Of a stretch of DNA of 64,000 nt, positions 34,723 to 45,300 are shown in pieces. The notes under the pieces are model-generated. The model saw only the letters and a list, made by a program, of their open reading frames with translations. It ran no database searches and had not been told where the DNA came from. Origin of the DNA: Beroe forskalii (lineage: Eukaryota > Ctenophora > Nuda > Beroida > Beroidae); contig WFMF01000162.1 of the NCBI GenBank assembly GCA_011033025.1, positions 248,001 through 312,000 of the forward strand, written 5' to 3'. The first letter of the stretch is position 1. Every line of letters begins with the position of its first letter. The translations under genes and the position numbers were made by a program.

Positions 34723-35499
34723 AAAAAGAATGTGACAGTTTTAACACAGCAACTGCAGCTATATTTTGAAATTTCCCTTTAAAACAGACATGACATGACA
34801 TTGCAGTACAGTCGCTGCATTGAAACTGCCATGTTATTTCTCGTTCATTTCAATTAAATTGAAAAAGAGGTAAAGTACCGTTAATTGCTGCTCACAAACA
34901 CAACCAAATTCTCTTGGGTTTTTGAAAATTTTGGGTGTCTGTTTTGTCAGGTTTGTCCATTTTCTCGGAGCCTAGTTCTCTGATGGCTTGATGCCTGCCC
35001 TCAGCACAACCTAGCTGCTTCTTTATATATGAACCAAGTGGAGGGAGTACATATTAATCAATTAATTAATTAATAAATCTAATATGCTCCTATATGTGAG
35101 CCCAATGTACAGAATCATAAGTTACCATATTATTATTATTATTATTAAATCTAGACAGCATAAATAAATATACCATTGAGCCTCTTTACGTAGGCATAAC
35201 ATACCCTTAAGTTACCATAAAAGAACTAGATTTATATATATATATATATATATTTCTAAAATGATACATTTTACATGTATCCGCCTCTTTTTGCAGGCAA
35301 AATGATCAACATCTTAACAAAGATCAACATCTTAACAAAGAATTTCTAACTACTAAGAAGATCATCATTAAATATAAGATTATATGTATGGTTAAATAAT
35401 ATAAAATAGGTATTTAAGAAAAGAACTATTTCATTCTAGGCCTAAATTACCATAATTGTCAATATGAATAGCAAAATTTCACATTATATACAGATAACT
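34723..35499. other. Intergenic AT-rich sequence
   Basis: Contains a (TA)n run at about 35232-35252 and an ATT triplet run near 35130. No gene seen. Confidence 0.4.
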
Positions 35500-35503
35500 A
35501 TTT

Positions 35504-36170
35504 AAGCCCCCTGCCAGATTAGAACAACGCCACACTAGGTATTGAATTCGCCACACTATAAAAATGATCGCATTGTTAAAATGATATTCGCCACAGGCCA
35601 CACCCTATGCGTTAACTTTCTAAGAATGCGTGTAAAGTGCAGGGTAATATTCGCCACACTAGCATTATATTCGCCAAAGTGGTCGCATGTTTGTAAACAC
35701 ACGCAATGCTAAGCAATTATTCGCCTGTTTTATAAACAATCTTCGTCATTTCGCCATGTTAGGAAAATATTCGCCTACTGGGTAACACATTCATTCTTAG
35801 AGAATAATTCGCCGTGTTTGGAAAGTATTCGCCTACTGGGTTACATATTTATTCTTAGAGAATTTTTCGCCGTGTTCGGAAAATATTCGCCTTAGAAAAT
35901 ATTTCGCCGTGTTAATAAAATATTCGCCGTATGTTATGATAACATGTACACTCTAAACTAATTAAGTTACACATAGCAGCCCCACCCTGACCTTGATTCA
36001 CATCTGTACAAAATGTGTTCTAACTGGACTCCTGAAAATTTTCTATTTCATATTTTGAACAGATGATGTGTTGATGTACACAAAGTTGCACTTAGCAATA
36101 CATACCTACTGTGTATGTAAATTTAAGCATTCATATTTTTCAGATTAAACACATCATAATATCATATCAG
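35504..36170 (+). repeat. Left inverted arm with TTCGCC ladder
   Basis: At least 13 TTCGCC hexamers in about 430 bp, all in this orientation, partly organised in 58-bp units (TATTCGCCTACTGGGTAACA ... AATTCGCCGTGTT). Such subterminal motifs are usual transposase-binding sites. Confidence 0.85.
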
Positions 36171-37669
36171 CTCGTTATACGGAGAGTCGAGTACTCGACG
36201 GATTTTCCTTGGTAACAAGCCGCATCATCCCGATCCAGGACTGGGGAATGAAGTTACCGTTTTTCATCTTTTCGGACCGTTCTAATGCAAAGTGGGAGAA
36301 TACCAGTTATAATAACTGGCATTTTCTGCTGCATTATACTGTGATTTACCAGAATTACAAGTACAGCTTATCACCGCTTTTTCAGACCCATCCTCTCACA
36401 CCTGTCAGTTCCGTGTCGGCAGCCAAAATAACCTTTTACAATGCTTATCAGGTCCATTGTTACGCATCCTTCAATTTCAAATTTAAGTCCAAGGACGAGC
36501 ATAATCCCCTGCCTTTTTATCAATCCTTATCACCGCTTTATCAGGTCCATTGTTTCACATCCGATTTTTCCACATCAGCAACTGTCATAAAATCAAAACT
36601 AAGAAATTTTCTTCTAATGGAACAAAAAGCAGGGTGTGAGATCACATGGTAAAATAAATGTGGAGTGACTGGCACTCTGCGACTGTAAATAGATCCAAGG
36701 GCTGCTTTTCTTTGACTTCTAAATCTTTAAACATGACACACAACCTCAATATCTCTCTCAAATAATTCCGATAAACAAACAAATTTCATGAACGAAATCA
36801 GGTCTTCTCGGGATCAGATAGAGGTAAGTAGGTAATAAGACAACAGGTCCAGCAGAAAAGACTGCTATTGTAACACGAAATAGGTAGGGGCAGGTATAGG
36901 TATAGGTAAAAATTTTTCGTGTGATTTCCTAGATGTTTGTCTTCGTGTTTAATTTATCTTGTCTTGTACTCAAATCTGGTATATATTTCATGGAAGAGGT
37001 TTTAAAGATTTAAATAATGAATTTAATGATTTTTTTTTTAATTTATTCCTTAATTTATTTATTCTAGGTAGCCTATATTTTACATATCAATGTTCATCCC
37101 TATACAAAACTGTAATGAGCCTTTGCAGATAAAGCAGCTAAAATATTTTAAAAATTTTACTTAATTTTTCCCAACGAATATACAAGTTAAATGCATCTTA
37201 TGCTCACTTGAAGTTGCAGAAGTGAGTCACAATTGGCACTCATGGCTATAGTTTGGATTTGAGAGGTCATTGTCCAAGTTACAGACAGGGAATGTCCGTT
37301 GGCCCTTATGCAGACAATGGGTGTGGGGCTAGTTTGACTGACTGGCTGTATAAAGTGATATTGAATTAGTCACATTACTCTCAAGTATTGTGACATAACT
37401 GCTAAAAGCCATTACAGTCTTCAGAATATTACCAACCTAGTTGTTAGACCATCAGGAGCTCATTTTAAGAAGGCAGCATTATTTCTCAGATTATAAGATA
37501 TATTTACTCTATAAGTTGATTGTAAAAGTGCCAAGAAATGAATAAAGAATTGTTTACTTGAAATAAAGAATTGTTTACTTGAACATCCTTCAATTTCAAA
37601 TACAAGTCCACGGTGAAGATTACATTTGCAATGGCAGTATCCGTAGGTCAGTATCAAGTAACCCGGCTT

Positions 37670-38000
37670 CGACTCAACTCGGCGACTTCCGACTCAACCA
37701 TCACCAACGACTTGACTCGACTTCGACTTGACTCGACACGACGACTAAACGACTCCACATTTCATTTCGTGACGACACGACGACACGACTCGGCAGGCTG
37801 GACTCGGCGACTCAAGGACTCGACGGCTCGACTAAGCGACTCGGCGACTCGCTGACTGTTCGACCCCACTTAATTCCAACTCAACCGACTCAGCGGCTTC
37901 GACTCAGCTTTAACTTACTCTTCAGCGACTCAGCGGCTTCGACTGCGGCTCAGCGACTTGGCTTCGACTCCCCTTCGACGACTTGACTCCCCCCCTCAGC
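37670..38000. repeat. Degenerate GACTCGAC/GGCGACTC repeat
   Basis: Short irregular units of CGACTCGGCGACTC and CTTCGACTCAA. No coding meaning. Confidence 0.8.
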
Positions 38001-38035
38001 ATGCTACAACTTTCCAACTGACAACCCCGCAAACC

Positions 38036-39470
38036 CTTTATTTTTTTGGGGGGTTTTTTAAAAAACCCTTTGGGTTTTTTTAAACTTTTTGGGGGGTTTC
38101 CAAAAAAAAAAATTTTTTTTGGGGGTTTTTTTTAAAAAAAACCCCTTTTTTGGGGGGGTTTTTTTTTTTTTTCCCCTTTTAAAGAAAGGTTTTTTTGGGG
38201 TTTTTAAAATTTTTTTTAAAAAAAAATTTTAAAAAAATTTTTTAAAAAAAAACCCCAAATTTTTTTTAAAAAAGTTTTTTTTTTTTAAAAAAAAAAAACC
38301 AAAAAAATTAAAAAAATTTTAAAAAAATTTTAAAAAATTTTTTTAAAAAAACCCCCCCAAAAAAATTTCCCCCAAAACCCCCCCCCCCTAACCCCCCAAA
38401 TTTCCCCAAACTCCCCCCCCGGCCCCCTTTTCCCCCCTTTTCCCCCCAAAAACCCCCCCCCCCAAATTTCCCCCCCCCCCCCCCCCCACCCTTCCCCCCC
38501 TTTTCCCCCAAACCCATTCCCCCCCCTTTTTTCCCCCCCCCCGGCCTTTTTCCCCCCCCCCCTTTTTTGGACCCCCTTCCCCCCCCCCCCCCCTTTCCCC
38601 CCCTAATTCCCCCCCCCCCCCGCCCCCCCCCCCGGGGGGGAAAACCCCCCAACCCCCCCCCCGGGCCAACCCCTGACCCCCCCCCCAAAAACCCCCCCCC
38701 CCAAAAATTTTTCCCCCCCCCCCGGGCCCCCCGGGGTTTTTTCCCCCCCCCCCTTTAAAAGGCCCCCCCCCCAACTCCCCCACCCCCCCCCCCCCCCTTT
38801 TAATCCCCCCCCCCCCCCCGGGCCCCCCCCCCCCCCAAAAAACCCCCCCCCGGGGGGCCCCCCCCCAAACCCCCCCCCCCTTTTTTTTCCCCCAAAACCC
38901 ACTCCCCCCCTTCCCCCCCCCCCCAACCCCACTCCCCCCCTTTTCCCCCCCCCCCCCCCCCCCCCCCTCTTTTTTCCCCCCCAAAAAAACCCCCCCCCCC
39001 CCCCCCCCCCCCTTTTTTTGGGGGGGGCCCCCCAAAACCCCCTTTTTTTCCCCCCCTTTCCCCCCCGGGCCCCACCCCCCCACCCCCCCCCCCCAAATTT
39101 CCCCCTTTTTTCCAATTCCCCCCCCCCCTTTCCCCCGGGGCCCCCCCTTTTTAAAAAAACCCCCCCCTTTTTTCCCCCCCCCCTTGGGCCCCCCTCACCC
39201 CCCCCCAACCCCTTTTCCCCCTTTTTTTTTTGGGGGGTTTTTTTTCCCCCCCGGGGCCCCCCCCAAACCCCCCCCCCCCCCAAACCCCCCCGGCCCCCCC
39301 CCCCCCCTTTAAAAAAACCCCCCCCGGCCCCCCAAACCCCCCGATTTTCCCCCCCCCCTTTTTTTCCCCCCCCCCCCCAAACCCCAAAGGTTTTCCATTT
39401 CCCTTTTTTTTAAAAAAAAAGTTTAAAAAAAACCCCCCAAAACCCCAAAAACCCCCCCCTTTTTTGGGGG
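38036..39470. other. Homopolymer-run tract, probably unreliable sequence
   Basis: Almost entirely runs of one base, first T/A/G, then C-rich with A and T runs. It ends abruptly at CATGAAACCAAAATATAACC. G-rich ORFs on the minus strand are by-products. Similar run-lengthening is seen at 11340-12310. Confidence 0.8.
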
Positions 39471-39489
39471 CATGAAACCAAAATATAAC

Positions 39490-39935
39490 CAAAATGACAT
39501 AACATGACATTGTGTTTAATCCGAAAGTATAATTGACGCTTAAATTTATTACACATTACAGTAGTTCTGATTGCTAAGTAACTTCCTGCAATACATCATC
39601 ATCTGTTCAAAATATGAAATAGAATTTCAGGATTCAAGTTAGAACATTTTTGTACAGATGCGAATCAAGGTGAGGGTGGGGTTGAATGTTGATGTGTGTA
39701 ACTTAGAGTGTACATATTGTAATCATAACATACGACAATATTTTTATCTAACACGGCGAAATGTTTTCCAAAAAGAAATTTGATACCCAGCAAGTAATAT
39801 TTTCCAAACATGGCGAAATTTCTTTAAGAATGAATGTTGCCCAATAGGCGAATACTTTCCTAACACGGCGAAATATTCTGTATTAATAAATGTGTTACCC
39901 AGTAGGCGAATATTTTCCTAACACAGCGAATTAAA
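39490..39935 (-). repeat. Third, divergent copy of the arm
   Basis: Follows 40490-40910 in the same orientation (AATATGAAATAGAATTTCAG, GGTGAGGGTGGGG, CTAACACGGCGAAAT) but with many substitutions and indels. Confidence 0.8.
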
Positions 39936-39939
39936 GTCT

Positions 39940-40440
39940 ACGATGAAGTGTCGTATCCAGAGATAAAATATCGTAGTCTGAGATTTTAAGTGTCGTTACC
40001 AGAGATGAAGTGTCGTACCCTGAGATGAAGTGTCGCAGTCTGAGATATTTTTACCCTGAGATGAAGTGTCATACTTTGAGATGAAGTGTCGTACCCAGGA
40101 GATGAAATGTCGCGAGTCTGAGATAAAGTGACGTACCCCTAATATCAAGTGTTTTTCCCTGATAAGAGGTGCCATGCCCAGAGATGAAGTGTCGTAGCCT
40201 TGGATATGAAATGTCGTACTTTCGAGGTCAAATGATGCACTTTACAGTACAATCAAGTTGCAGTAAGAGATGGAGTGCCGTACCCTTGAGACGAAACTTC
40301 GCACCCTGGAGATCAAAGTCGTACTTTATAGCACAATCAAATTACAGTAGGAGATGAAGTGTTGTACTTTGAGATGAAGTGTCAGGGACGAAATGTCGCG
40401 AGATGAAATGTCGTGATGAAATGTCCGTTCCCCAATCTCA
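39940..40440. repeat. Degenerate ~20-bp repeat GAGATGAAGTGTCGTACC
   Basis: About 20 loose units of GAGATGAAGTGTCGTACCCT between the third and right arms. Confidence 0.85.
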
Positions 40441-40484
40441 CTCTGTCGTACTATGTGATGCCCTCATGATATAAAAACGGGCCA

Positions 40485-41151
40485 TTATGATATGTTTAAT
40501 CTGAAAAATATGAATGCTTAAATTTACATACACAGTAGGTAAGTAGGTATGTATTGCTAAGTGCAACTTTGTGTACATCAACACATCATCTGTTCACAAT
40601 ATGAAATAGAAAATTTTCAGGAGTCAAGTTAGAACACATTTTGTACAGATGTGAATCAAGGTCAGGGTGGGGCTGCTATGTGTAACTTAATTAGTTTAGA
40701 GTGTACATGTTATCATAACATACGGCGAATATTTTATTAACACGGCGAAATATTTTCTAAGGCTGAATATTTTCCGAACACGGCGAAATATTCTCTAAGA
40801 ATAAATATGTAACCCAGTAGGCGAATACTTTCCAAACACATGAATTATTCTCTAAGAATGAATGTGTTACCCAGTAGCGAATATTTTCCTAACACGGCGA
40901 AATAGAGTCTACGAAGATTGTTTATAAAACAGGCGAATAATTGCTTAGCATTAAGTGTGTTTACAAACATGCGACCACTGGCGAATATAATGCTAGTGTG
41001 GCGAATATTACCCTGCACTTTACACGCATTCTTAGAAAATTAACGCATAGGGTGTGGCCTGTGGCGAATATCATTTTAACAATGCGATCATTTTTATAGT
41101 GTGGCGAATTCAATACCTAGTGTGGCGTTGTTCTAATCTGGCAGGGGGCTT
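40485..41151 (-). repeat. Right inverted arm
   Basis: Reverse complement of 35504-36170 with only scattered differences, including the same GGCGAA (TTCGCC) ladder. Confidence 0.88.
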
Positions 41152-41218
41152 ATTTACATAATAAAATGATTACAATAAAAGCAATGATAAAAATGTGTCA
41201 CTCATTTAGAGAACATAG

Positions 41219-44200
41219 TCAATATTTTGGTTGATATTCATCATGTGATTTCGTCTGTTCAATGATGTTTTTGACATGATTTCTGAAAGAGTCCTTTATT
41301 CCTGTATCACCAAAAACAATGAAGTATCTGTACCAAGATTCTAAACCATGTAACTGAGTTTGAAGTTCATGTCTGGTTGGGCAATCAAACATTGGACACT
41401 CAAAGAGCTTGTGAAAAGATGTATCCCCCAACATACCACAGTCCTCACACTTTTCTTCATCACAATTTCTGACAGCACTCTTGAAGCTTTTGAATCGTAA
41501 ACAACGTCCATGAATGAAATCAAGTATATCTGATGTCTCCTGGCGTTTATCATTTCGATAGAGAAGAGGGAATTTCTTCATGTTTTGAAAGTTAACTGTG
41601 CTACAGGCAGTAGGGATATTGAAGAACTCATCATCAGTGAAGTACTTGAGCTGTGTATGTCTGATATTTGTGTCCCATTTGTAACACTCATAATCAAGCA
41701 TGGATTCCTTAGAATAATGCAAATCTGTATCTGAAACTTCCATAAAACTGAGAGACCTGTATGATTCCTCACCTTTTTTGTAGGCAAGGAATTTCTTAGT
41801 CCATATAGCATGCAGGTAAAAAGGATGACCAGGAGTTTCTTCTATCTGCATCATGATGGCCTTCATGTTGTGATCTGCTGTAAGAGCCTTGAGACAGAAT
41901 TTAACTGTGATAAGTTCTAGAGCCAAAGATATAGATGGAATATTTACAACCACTTCTGAAATAGCTTTTGGTATATAGAATTGGGACCCAGTGATCTTCA
42001 AGAGTGCCTTTGCCATAAAATCAGCAAAAAAGTCAACATTTCCATGGAGCCATACAGCTGATCCATAATAGAGCTTTGGGAGGACAGCAGTTTTAAAAAG
42101 AATTCCCAAGGTAGCAGAATTTAGGCCATACCTTCTAGTTGTTTTAAATGTCAGGGATTGCCATTTGTACCAGCAGCTCTTTAGTGTAACTTTGGCCTGT
42201 TTTTCATATTTTAGGTCACCATCAATGTAGACTCCAAGTACCTTACTCATATTGACATACTCAATTTCTTTGGCACCTATTCTTAACTTGGGGATTACAG
42301 TTGAATTAGAATCCTTTGACTTTAAAATAATGGATTCTGTTTTGTTTTTATCACAGTTGATTATCAATTGCCATTTCTTACACCATTTATCAAGTTTTTT
42401 GCATGCTTCTTGCATGATTGAATGGCACAAGGCTGTGGATTTTGCAATGACTAATATGCTGCCATCATCAGCATATTTATAACACTGTAGGTTGCCATTT
42501 TGGAGGTGCTTGGGACACATCAAGTCAGAAATGAATATAATGAACAATAAAGGTGAGAGCACTGAGCCTTGAGGAAGCCCAAACATACCAACCTTTCTCA
42601 TTGGTCCAGTGTGACCGTTAACTAGTAACTTGACCTTTCTTGACATTAAAAAGGAGTCTATTAATCTTAAGAAATATCCAGAAACTCCATGTCTATGAAG
42701 TTTAACAAGGAGTGAAGGTATGTGGACTGAGTCAAAGGCTTTTTCAAAATCCAAGAACAAAAGCATTGCTGACATTTTCTTTCGTCTTGCTTCCATGACT
42801 GCTGCATTCATCTTGTATAGATAACGGGTAGTATTACGGCCTGGTAGAAAACCTTCTTGGGCATCATCAATGATATGATTCATTTGACAGTACTTAATGA
42901 GCCGTCTTTGTAGAACTCGTTCAAAGATCTTACCAATGTATGATGCCAGGGTTATGGGTCTGTATGATCCTGGATGAAGATAAGAATCTTTGTCTGCTTT
43001 TCTAATGAAGGATACCACAGATTGATCCCATAACCACTGCCCAGTTTGAAAAACAGAGTTATAAATGTGAGTCAGAAGAGTTACTGCTGACCTACCAAGC
43101 TTTTTGAGAATGAGTGGATGAAATTTGTCCCCATCTACAGATTTACCAGATATTTGCTGCAAGGATATAGACTCTGCAACTTCATCATAACTAATCTCTT
43201 CATTTAAAAAGTCATTGTTATCAGGCATTTCATCAGGTTCCTCTGAAATGCCCCAGCTTTGATTTTGAATATCATCAAACTCTTCCTCAATAAGTTTCTG
43301 ATGGGGTTCATCAAATTTTTCTGACTTGAGATGATCTCCAGTGAAAAATGTCCTGAATAGAACTTCTTCCTTGTCTTCATTGTTGTAGACTAGTGAATTA
43401 GGTGCTTTGTCTGAGTAAAGATGACCAATTGTTGCTATGCCCTTCTTCACAAATTGTTTTTTGTACCTTTTCCAGAATTCTATAGAGTCTTTGTGATTAA
43501 GCCCACTCAATTTTTCATGAATCCAAGCGTTTTTTTCTTGAATAAGGGTCTCTTGGAACTCATTTTTACATTCCTCAAGCTTGGCTTTATTCAGAGGGTC
43601 TGATTTCTTCTGAAATTCTTTCTGTGCATTTTGTAGGCTCAATGACAATGATGATAGCCTGGCATTCCAAAATGCCTTTGAGTGCCTGCAAACAGTTTTC
43701 TTTCGTATGAACTTTTCATTGCATTTGTTGATACTATCAAGAAAGAAATCAAAAAGCATTTTCTGGTTCTCCTCAGTTTTTTGCTCCATTTTTGCAGTGC
43801 ACAGTTTTTCCATTTCACTGTGCCATGACTCCCAATCAGCAGCATCATAGTCTAATACTTCATGTCGTTTTTTACTTTTATCTACATGGATGCTTAGAGT
43901 TTGGAACACTGGTAGATGCCCTCTCTGTGGTGCCCCTGTAAATAATGTGTAGCAATTTTCAGTCCATGGTGAGGATAGTGCATGTGTTATTTCTCCATAT
44001 GAAAGTGTTAGGTCAATAATACTTCCTCCATTAGATGTGATGAACGTGTTTGAGGCAGCAGCATGTAAACAGACATTTTCTCTTTCTTCCACAAATGTGC
44101 TCAGAAGTTTACCCCTTTGGTTTGTAGTCGAGTCACCCCAATTAGTGCTTCTTGCATTGAAATCGCCCAATGCTACCATGTTTTTAATCTTTCTTGATTT

Positions 44201-44599
44201 GCACCATTTCCATGCCTTGTCCAAATTTGATAACAGCTGTTTCAAGGAATTAGTTGAGCTTATTTCTGGTTTGCAATAACAAGATACAAACATGATACCA
44301 CAATTGTTTACTGAGCACAAGCTGAATACTGAATCTATGCCATCTTGTGAAAGTTCTTTCATATGTTCGGGTTTATATCTTGGGCTAATGCCAAGGCCAA
44401 CACCACGATAGCCAACATTCCAAAAACATTTCATCCCACTGAAAGTATTTACTTCCTGCTCAGCTGATCCTGTTTCTTGTAGAGACATCACTTCTATTTT
44501 GTTCTTTGTGATGTAATTATCTATGGCTATCTTCGAATGGGCTGACAAACCATCCACATTCAGTTGGCATAGCATGATATCACTGTTTTTAACGATCAT
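41219..44599 (-). CDS. LINE ORF2: endonuclease and reverse transcriptase, intact
   Basis: Nicks target DNA and copies the element's RNA into it. Uninterrupted for 1126 residues from the ATG at 44599, which overlaps the ORF1 stop by 11 nt (ATGATCGTTAA); the frame is open further upstream, but inside ORF1. APE-type endonuclease: LQET (about 40), GDFNARSTNWG (145-155), IIDLTLS (about 195), and RGHLPV in place of the usual SDH. Reverse transcriptase: FLDFEKAFDSV (motif A), GLPQGSVLSPLLF (motif B), YADDGSIL (motif C, 709-712). The C terminus has CEDCGMLGDTSFHKLFECP, a zinc finger usual in the Jockey/CR1 groups. Intact length suggests recent activity. The Asp-to-Gly change in the last endonuclease motif is worth noting. 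Confidence 0.92.
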   Translation of the reverse strand: MIVKNSDIMLCQLNVDGLSAHSKIAIDNYITKNKIEVMSLQETGSAEQEVNTFSGMKCFWNVGYRGVGLGISPRYKPEHMKELSQDGIDSVFSLCSVNNCGIMFVSCYCKPEISSTNSLKQLLSNLDKAWKWCKSRKIKNMVALGDFNARSTNWGDSTTNQRGKLLSTFVEERENVCLHAAASNTFITSNGGSIIDLTLSYGEITHALSSPWTENCYTLFTGAPQRGHLPVFQTLSIHVDKSKKRHEVLDYDAADWESWHSEMEKLCTAKMEQKTEENQKMLFDFFLDSINKCNEKFIRKKTVCRHSKAFWNARLSSLSLSLQNAQKEFQKKSDPLNKAKLEECKNEFQETLIQEKNAWIHEKLSGLNHKDSIEFWKRYKKQFVKKGIATIGHLYSDKAPNSLVYNNEDKEEVLFRTFFTGDHLKSEKFDEPHQKLIEEEFDDIQNQSWGISEEPDEMPDNNDFLNEEISYDEVAESISLQQISGKSVDGDKFHPLILKKLGRSAVTLLTHIYNSVFQTGQWLWDQSVVSFIRKADKDSYLHPGSYRPITLASYIGKIFERVLQRRLIKYCQMNHIIDDAQEGFLPGRNTTRYLYKMNAAVMEARRKKMSAMLLFLDFEKAFDSVHIPSLLVKLHRHGVSGYFLRLIDSFLMSRKVKLLVNGHTGPMRKVGMFGLPQGSVLSPLLFIIFISDLMCPKHLQNGNLQCYKYADDGSILVIAKSTALCHSIMQEACKKLDKWCKKWQLIINCDKNKTESIILKSKDSNSTVIPKLRIGAKEIEYVNMSKVLGVYIDGDLKYEKQAKVTLKSCWYKWQSLTFKTTRRYGLNSATLGILFKTAVLPKLYYGSAVWLHGNVDFFADFMAKALLKITGSQFYIPKAISEVVVNIPSISLALELITVKFCLKALTADHNMKAIMMQIEETPGHPFYLHAIWTKKFLAYKKGEESYRSLSFMEVSDTDLHYSKESMLDYECYKWDTNIRHTQLKYFTDDEFFNIPTACSTVNFQNMKKFPLLYRNDKRQETSDILDFIHGRCLRFKSFKSAVRNCDEEKCEDCGMLGDTSFHKLFECPMFDCPTRHELQTQLHGLESWYRYFIVFGDTGIKDSFRNHVKNIIEQTKSHDEYQPKY

Positions 44600-45224
44600 T
44601 ATTATGCTCCCTATCATTGACAAATTTCTTGTAGACTTCACATTCCCTTGAGATTGCAGGGTGGTTTCCATCACAGTTTGTACATTTGAATTTGCTTGAA
44701 TCCTTATTTTTCTTGACAGTGCAGTTTTTGTCCTCATGAGACTCACAGCAATAGGGGCATACCCTGTTTTTCAGACAGTTTCTGGCAATATGGTTGAATG
44801 AGTAACAATTGTAACATTGAATTAGCTTATTAGTTGTTTCATATGGTCGTGTTCTATAAATTGCATTTCCAATGAGCAAACGTTCTCCATGAGCTTTTTC
44901 CATGTCACTCTTGGATGCAAATGTGATTAATACAACATGGGTTGGGCCATGCTTGTTTTTTAGCCTTTTGGCTCTTGCCTGGGGGAACATTTTCTCTACT
45001 TCTGTAGTAAGATACTCATCTGAAAGATCTTTGTCAACATCAGTAATGACTGCCTTGGCACGAGCATCTTCTAATAGATGTACATAAGTATTCTCTGAGC
45101 TAGGTCTGGTTTTGAAAAACTGAGATCCATCCCAATTTCCTACAACATTAATAGCATTTTCAACTGTGTCTAATTCAACTAAAATAAAACCGTTGATTGC
45201 TCTTTTGCAGTGAATGATTTCCAT
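44589..45224 (-). CDS. LINE ORF1: gag-like protein with zinc knuckles
   Basis: RNA-binding ORF1 partner of ORF2. At least 211 residues from the ATG at 45224 (MEIIHCKRAIN); sequence upstream stays open and protein-like back to a TAG near 45298, so the true start may be missing. An RRM-like region (residues about 55-130: VITDVDKDLSDEYL, THVVLITFAS) precedes three zinc knuckles: C137-x2-C140-x4-H145-x4-C150, C156..H163..C168 and C181-x2-C184-x3-H188..C195. The stop overlaps the ORF2 start codon, pointing to reinitiation. Confidence 0.88.
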   Translation of the reverse strand: MEIIHCKRAINGFILVELDTVENAINVVGNWDGSQFFKTRPSSENTYVHLLEDARAKAVITDVDKDLSDEYLTTEVEKMFPQARAKRLKNKHGPTHVVLITFASKSDMEKAHGERLLIGNAIYRTRPYETTNKLIQCYNCYSFNHIARNCLKNRVCPYCCESHEDKNCTVKKNKDSSKFKCTNCDGNHPAISRECEVYKKFVNDREHNNDR

Positions 45225-45300
45225 CCTGGGGAAACACTTGTTAAATTCAGACTTGATTTTTGCTGAATTTGAAAACCAGATACTGAAACTTAGAAACTAG

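Larger units (their letters stand above)
35504..41151. mobile_element. 5.65-kb long-inverted-repeat (foldback-type) element, TSD ATTT
   Basis: Both ends read AAGCCCCCTGCCAGATTAGA inward and stay nearly identical for about 665 bp. ATTT lies outside each end (35500-35503, 41152-41155). The arms carry a ladder of TTCGCC hexamers. A more divergent partial copy of the right arm sits inside at 39490-39935. The centre has no transposase: only simple-sequence and tandem repeats and a homopolymer-run tract of doubtful quality. An open frame at 36209-36652 overlaps internal repeats and is not believed. Confidence 0.85.
41156..45300 (-). mobile_element. Near-complete non-LTR retrotransposon (Jockey/CR1-like)
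   Basis: Carries ORF1 (gag-like) and ORF2 (endonuclease plus reverse transcriptase) in overlapping frames on the minus strand. The 3' end meets the foldback element at 41151. Upstream of ORF1 the frame closes at a TAG near 45298, so the 5' end is probably trimmed. Confidence 0.85.

Noticed and set aside
36186..36200. Palindromic GAGTACTCGACGG near the left arm as a second terminus
   Set aside because: No matching inverted partner was found on the right side.
36209..36652. 147-codon frame as transposase of the foldback element
   Set aside because: No domain or catalytic motif; overlaps repeated TTATCACCGCTTT and CATCCTTCAATTTCAAAT segments.
38308..39510. Glycine-rich and proline-rich long frames on both strands
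   Set aside because: Arise from C runs in a tract of doubtful sequence quality.
35504..41151. piggyBac element (left end follows TTAA)
   Set aside because: The right end is followed by TTAT, not TTAA, and termini do not begin with the usual CCY; ATTT fits both sides better.
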